Assembly (NCBI GenBank): GCA_023277325.1
Contig: JALRIQ010000070.1
Span: forward strand, 1 to 10,088
Length of the DNA stretch: 10,088 bases
Reading direction: 5' to 3'
Source of the DNA: Bacteroidia bacterium
Lineage (GTDB): Bacteria > Bacteroidota > Bacteroidia > UBA8524
This document shows, one piece after another, positions 7,147-10,088 of the stretch (position 1 is its first letter; each line of letters starts with the position of its first letter). The notes under the pieces are model-generated. The model worked only from the letters and a program-made list of their open reading frames with translations, did no database searches and was not told where the DNA came from. The translations under genes and the position numbers were made by a program.

Positions 7147-7715
7147 TGAAAACAAGAATAGCCCTATTTGCTTCAGGTGGAGGCACCAATGTACAGCGCA
7201 TTGCTGAGTATTTCCAAGATCACCCAAGCATTGAAGTTGCAGCCGTGTATTGCAATAATCCGGATGCTTATGTGATTCAGCGGGCTGAAAAATTAGGACT
7301 GCCCGTTCGTCTCTTCAACCGAGCAGAACTGCGTGAAGGCGATGTGCTGGGAATGCTGATTGCCGACCATGTAGATTGGATTATTCTTGCGGGTTTCCTG
7401 CTACTCATTCCAGAGAACCTTATCGAGGCATTTCCCGGGCAAATCATCAACGTGCACCCCGCTTTATTACCCAAATTTGGAGGTAAAGGCATGTATGGAC
7501 ATCATGTGCATGAAGCGGTTGTAGCGAATAAGGAAAAAGAAAGTGGCATCACCATTCATTTGGTTGATGAAGAATACGACCAAGGCGAACACCTTTTCCA
7601 AGCCAAGGTAACGCTCGATGAACATGATACGCCGGAATCTGTGGCGCAGAAAATCCATACACTTGAACAAACGCATTTTCCTCAGGTAATTGAGGATACA
7701 ATCATCAATGCTTAG
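7146..7715 (+). CDS. purN: Phosphoribosylglycinamide formyltransferase (GAR transformylase)
   Basis: A 189-residue enzyme that transfers the formyl group of 10-formyltetrahydrofolate to glycinamide ribonucleotide, the third step of de novo purine synthesis, in the cytoplasm. The N-terminal phosphate-binding loop FASGGGTNVQ (8-17), the strand WIILAGFLLLIP, the catalytic segment INVHPALLP (Asn102, His104) and the aspartate in EEYDQG (Asp145) line up with E. coli Asn106, His108 and Asp144. After LLP the substrate loop reads KFGGKGMYGHHVHEAV, a variant familiar from Bacteroidota PurN. Length is close to the usual 190-210. ATG 7146 was chosen over the preceding TTG (7143) because it starts directly at MKTRIALF and forms the classic TGATG overlap with the upstream lipoprotein gene. 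Its stop overlaps the stop of the opposing kinase gene. Confidence 0.95.
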   Translation: MKTRIALFASGGGTNVQRIAEYFQDHPSIEVAAVYCNNPDAYVIQRAEKLGLPVRLFNRAELREGDVLGMLIADHVDWIILAGFLLLIPENLIEAFPGQIINVHPALLPKFGGKGMYGHHVHEAVVANKEKESGITIHLVDEEYDQGEHLFQAKVTLDEHDTPESVAQKIHTLEQTHFPQVIEDTIINA

Positions 7716-9364
7716 CGGCTTTTGCTCGTGAATAGATAACGAAGCACCAGGAACATCGCCAGTATGGAGGTTGCCACAAATAGACTTTGTGCAAAATTAT
7801 TCTCCGGATTATTTGACACCAAAATGGTAGAACATACCAGCAAGGCCGCCATCAATAAGGACATGGATATCCTTCGGGTGATATTTCGTAATACCGATGT
7901 CGCCGCTTTGCTATCGTGAATATTGATTTCGTGCACAAGGCGACCATCTTTAATCTTTCCAAGGATCTCATTCACCTCAACCGGGAAGTTACGGATGAGC
8001 GATACGTAATCGCCAATTGCATTATACAACGCACCGACCAATTTCTTCGGCGTATACTTATCCATCACCAATTTCTTGGCATAAGGCAAAATGGTTTCTG
8101 CGAAGGAAATGGTTGGATGAAGCTCTTCAGCAAAACGCTGGATGGTTGCCAGTGCTTTCAAAAGCAGGTAGATGCTCGATGGTAAATGCAACTTATACTT
8201 CAATACAATATTGACACATTCCATGAGCAGTTGCGAGAAATCGACGCGCTCGTAGGGTAGGTAACTGTTTCGTTTGATCAGGTCCTCTACTTCAAACTCC
8301 AGTTCTTCCGAATATTCATAAAATTTCTTACCGCTAAGGCGCAACAAAGCCCGCGTAATCATCTTGGAGTCGTTGCGTTCGAAGCCCAGAATAAACCCAG
8401 CAAGGAAATCCATATGGGCAGGCTTCAAGGTGCCCACCATTCCAAAATCGATGAAGGAAATGACATTATTCCGCATAACGAATAAGTTCCCAGGATGAGG
8501 GTCTGCATGAAAATGTCCGTGAACAAAAATCATTTGAAGCAAGGCTTCTGCACCATTCTTCGCGATGGCATTCAGATCATACCCCTTCTCCACAAGGACA
8601 TTCACCTCGTCAGGTGGAATACCTTCAATAAATTCCATCACCAGCACACGGCGGGTACTGATTTCAGTGAATGCGCGAGGGATATATACGTCTGGGTTGA
8701 GTTTGAACATTTCTCCAAAACGCATGAGATTGGTCGCCTCATTGAGGTAATTCAGCTCACGCATGATGGTTTCACCAAACTCTTCAATGATGTCCTCAAA
8801 GCCCATAAAAGCCAGCTCTGGATAGTTCTTTACTACCCGCTTTGCCAGCAATTCCAAGAGGACGAGGTCAAGCTTAATTTTGGCTTCAATATTTGGTCGT
8901 TGGATCTTGACTACTACCCTTTCACCGGTGCGTAGTTTACCCAAATACGTTTGACCAATAGAGGCTGAAGCAATATGTCTTTTATCAAATTCGAGAAAGA
9001 CGTCTTCTACCTTGGCTCCCAATTCCTTTTCGAGAATGGCCAGGCAGATATTGTCGTCGATCGGACGCGCTGTGCTCTGTAAGCGTTTTAATTCGCGGCG
9101 TAAAGTTTCGGATACGAGGTCGGGACGGTCGGCCAGTATTTGACCAAACTTGACGTAAGTCGGCCCCAAATCCTCGATAATCAGACGAATCCGTTCTTCT
9201 GTAGTACGGACTCTTTGTTGTTCCTGCTTCTCTTGCCTGAAAAATCGACGCGTCCATTTACGACGGCTCATCCAGTCATAAAAAGCCTGGCGAATAAGGA
9301 TAAAGAGGATGTCGATGGCCCGCCAGAATTGCAGCCAGATGATGCGGAATCGGAAGAAGAACAT
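7712..9364 (-). CDS. UbiB/AarF/ADCK family atypical protein kinase-like protein
   Basis: A 550-residue member of the UbiB (ABC1/ADCK) family. These atypical kinases/ATPases bind membranes and support quinone or other isoprenoid-lipid biosynthesis. Visible motifs are the family-specific KFGQ (72-75), the nucleotide-loop ASASIGQ (132-138, in place of the Gly-rich loop), the ATP-binding Lys153 in VVKIQRP, the helix motif RELNYLNEA (202-210), HADPHPGN (286-293, with Asp288 and Asn293) and DFG (306-308). Two C-terminal hydrophobic helices (about 499-517 and 525-545) are the usual membrane anchor. The N-terminus is basic and amphipathic. All active residues are present and the length is typical. 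The gene starts one base after the stop of the phasin-like gene (TAGTATG), so they form an operon with coupled translation. Most Bacteroidota make menaquinone, so ubiquinone synthesis should not be assumed and the symbol ubiB is withheld. Confidence 0.93.
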   Translation of the reverse strand: MFFFRFRIIWLQFWRAIDILFILIRQAFYDWMSRRKWTRRFFRQEKQEQQRVRTTEERIRLIIEDLGPTYVKFGQILADRPDLVSETLRRELKRLQSTARPIDDNICLAILEKELGAKVEDVFLEFDKRHIASASIGQTYLGKLRTGERVVVKIQRPNIEAKIKLDLVLLELLAKRVVKNYPELAFMGFEDIIEEFGETIMRELNYLNEATNLMRFGEMFKLNPDVYIPRAFTEISTRRVLVMEFIEGIPPDEVNVLVEKGYDLNAIAKNGAEALLQMIFVHGHFHADPHPGNLFVMRNNVISFIDFGMVGTLKPAHMDFLAGFILGFERNDSKMITRALLRLSGKKFYEYSEELEFEVEDLIKRNSYLPYERVDFSQLLMECVNIVLKYKLHLPSSIYLLLKALATIQRFAEELHPTISFAETILPYAKKLVMDKYTPKKLVGALYNAIGDYVSLIRNFPVEVNEILGKIKDGRLVHEINIHDSKAATSVLRNITRRISMSLLMAALLVCSTILVSNNPENNFAQSLFVATSILAMFLVLRYLFTSKSR

Positions 9365-9365
9365 A

Positions 9366-9668
9366 CTAGTCTTTGTTTTTTTTCGTGAGTTCTTCGTTCA
9401 AGCGCTTGATCTCTTCAGTGAGGGCTTCGAGCTTTTTTTCTAAATCGGAATTCGAGGATTTTTGTGCATCCTCCATCACATCGGCCATATTCTTACGTTG
9501 CCGCCAAAGATCTAACTCATTCATCAGTGCCTCACTTACTTGTGCCATTTTCTCTTCATCAAATTGGTATTTTTCAAATAGCTCAGTGAATCGTTCCGTA
9601 AATTGTTCACGATTCATAAGGGCGTATGAAACACCTAAGTTGAGCAAAAGTCGAGAAATATCAGACAT
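9366..9668 (-). CDS. Phasin-like small coiled-coil protein
   Basis: A 100-residue cytoplasmic protein without signal peptide or membrane helix. Residues 1-60 are amphipathic: ISRLLLNLGVSYALMNREQF, then a helix around TELFEKYQFDEEKMAQVSEALMNEL. This matches the pattern of short COG3937-type phasin-family proteins (a hydrophobic LGxxxL stretch, then an E/K-rich helix). Residues 72-98 form a heptad-like coiled coil (LEKKLEALTEEIKRLNEELTKK). Such proteins can associate with polyhydroxyalkanoate granules or act as small scaffolds; neither is shown here. It is the first gene of the operon with the UbiB-family kinase, one base apart, suggesting a joint function. Family assignment is from pattern memory and could be wrong; a generic coiled-coil protein is the alternative. 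Confidence 0.72.
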   Translation of the reverse strand: MSDISRLLLNLGVSYALMNREQFTERFTELFEKYQFDEEKMAQVSEALMNELDLWRQRKNMADVMEDAQKSSNSDLEKKLEALTEEIKRLNEELTKKNKD

Positions 9669-9672
9669 AGTT

Positions 9673-9680
9673 GCAAGATA
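9673..9680 (-). promoter_or_regulatory. Weak -7-like box before the phasin-like gene
   Basis: On the minus strand TATCTTGC (9680-9673) resembles TAnnTTTG with one T missing. A TTG (9707-9705) lies 24 bases upstream, longer than usual. The box ends about five bases before ATG 9668, so a transcript from here would be essentially leaderless. The operon must start in the 96-base divergent spacer, but this exact box is uncertain. Confidence 0.3.
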
Positions 9681-9734
9681 CAGAAATTAGAGACTACCTG
9701 CTATCAATGGGACAATTTCCCTTCAAATTTTTAC

Positions 9735-9742
9735 TAGATTTG
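9735..9742 (+). promoter_or_regulatory. -7 box for paaN
   Basis: TAGATTTG matches TAnnTTTG exactly and lies 22 bases before ATG 9765, giving a start near 9747-9750 and a leader of about 15-18 A-rich bases (TAAAAACAAAGAAT). No TTG is found at -33. The region where it would be contains the small inverted repeat GGGA-N5-TCCC (9709-9721), which could be an operator in place of a good -33 box. Confidence 0.6.
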
Positions 9743-9764
9743 TGCACCAATAAAAACAAAGAAT

Positions 9765-10088
9765 ATGTCACAATCCCTCTCCTTGTTTCAAATGCACGAA
9801 GCGACATTAAAATCAGCTATTGCTGCTATTCATGACCGCGGATTTTGGACTCCCTATCCAGAGCACCCAAAAGCTTACAGTGAAACTGGGGATGAAGAAG
9901 GAAAAGCTGCATTCAGCAGAATGATGAATGAAGACTTTAAAGAACTCCTTCAAGAGGGTCAAGAGGGCTTTATTGGAGAGGAAGTTTCCCCTTATTTGCA
10001 ACTCGGATTGGGAATTCGCTACCCTAAATTTTCTGCTGAAACTCTGGTAACCAGAGCTTCTGAGCAAAGAAAGGCATGGGCGAATACC
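9765..10088 (+). CDS. paaN: Phenylacetic acid degradation protein PaaN (5' part, cut by window end)
   Basis: The first 108 codons of a gene that runs off the right edge with no stop. The N-terminus has the pattern I know from the PaaN family of aldehyde-dehydrogenase-like proteins: LFQMHEATLKSAIAAI, the hallmark RGFWTPYPEHP (residues 25-35), a YSETGDEEGKAAF segment, GEEVSPYLQLGLGIRYP, and a helix leading to QRKAW. PaaN is linked to aerobic phenylacetyl-CoA catabolism, in the step handling the ring-opened aldehyde; the name has been used for more than one protein type, and this one differs from the bifunctional E. coli PaaZ. The catalytic Cys and Glu of the dehydrogenase domain would lie beyond the window, so activity cannot be judged. 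The gene is divergent from the phasin-like operon, with its own -7 box. Confidence 0.85.
   Translation, partial: MSQSLSLFQMHEATLKSAIAAIHDRGFWTPYPEHPKAYSETGDEEGKAAFSRMMNEDFKELLQEGQEGFIGEEVSPYLQLGLGIRYPKFSAETLVTRASEQRKAWANT

Noticed and set aside
8495..8935. 146-codon plus-strand open frame opposite the UbiB-family gene
   Set aside because: It lies wholly inside a gene whose protein motifs are unambiguous on the other strand. Its translation has no recognisable domain, signal or promoter.
9813..10067. 84-codon minus-strand open frame at the right edge
   Set aside because: It is antisense to the paaN start, whose protein matches a known family N-terminus and has a promoter box.
1..10088. Insertion sequence, prophage, CRISPR array, toxin-antitoxin or defence system
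   Set aside because: No transposase or integrase motifs, regularly spaced repeats, terminal inverted repeats or paired small toxin/antitoxin ORFs were seen. Genes are tightly packed, with ordinary composition and phylum-typical promoters.

Overview
The window is a chromosomal stretch from a member of the Bacteroidota, probably a marine Flavobacteriales-type organism (the order-level guess is inference). Four signs point to the phylum. The promoter boxes fit the Bacteroidota pattern TTG/TTTG-N19-20-TAnnTTTG. There are no convincing Shine-Dalgarno sites. A DUF4837 lipoprotein is present, a family I know only from this phylum. The tRNA gene lacks an encoded CCA. GC content looks moderate, and nothing resembles a mobile element, prophage, CRISPR array or foreign island.

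Layout. At the left edge is the last dozen codons of an unidentified plus-strand gene. It is followed by two hairpins, one of which looks like a bidirectional terminator shared with a minus-strand tRNA-Val(UAC) gene that has a near-perfect promoter. After about 350 bases of spacer comes a large AsmA-like envelope protein gene (start best placed at 537). Next are an MltD-type lytic transglycosylase with two LysM repeats, translationally coupled to a DUF4837 lipoprotein, and then a two-repeat Ig/FN3-like lipoprotein of unknown function, translationally coupled to purN. All of these are on the plus strand, and three TAnnTTTG boxes suggest three transcription units (asmA-like; mltD-DUF4837; lipoprotein-purN).

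The plus-strand run ends tail-to-tail in a minus-strand pair, with the stop codons of purN and the opposing gene overlapping by 4 bases. The pair is a short phasin-like coiled-coil protein followed, one base later, by a UbiB/AarF/ADCK-family atypical kinase. Divergent from it at the right edge is the first 108 codons of paaN, a phenylacetate-degradation protein, cut by the window end.

How the genes fit together. Most of the plus-strand genes concern the cell envelope: lipid or outer-membrane homeostasis (AsmA-like), peptidoglycan cleavage (MltD) and two surface or periplasmic lipoproteins. purN is a purine-synthesis gene riding in an envelope operon. UbiB and its phasin-like partner suggest lipid, quinone or storage-granule biology. 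I see no clear undescribed system. The more interesting points are the unassigned lipoprotein and its coupling to purN, the phasin-like/UbiB pair, and promoter boxes so close to start codons that the transcripts may be leaderless or nearly so.
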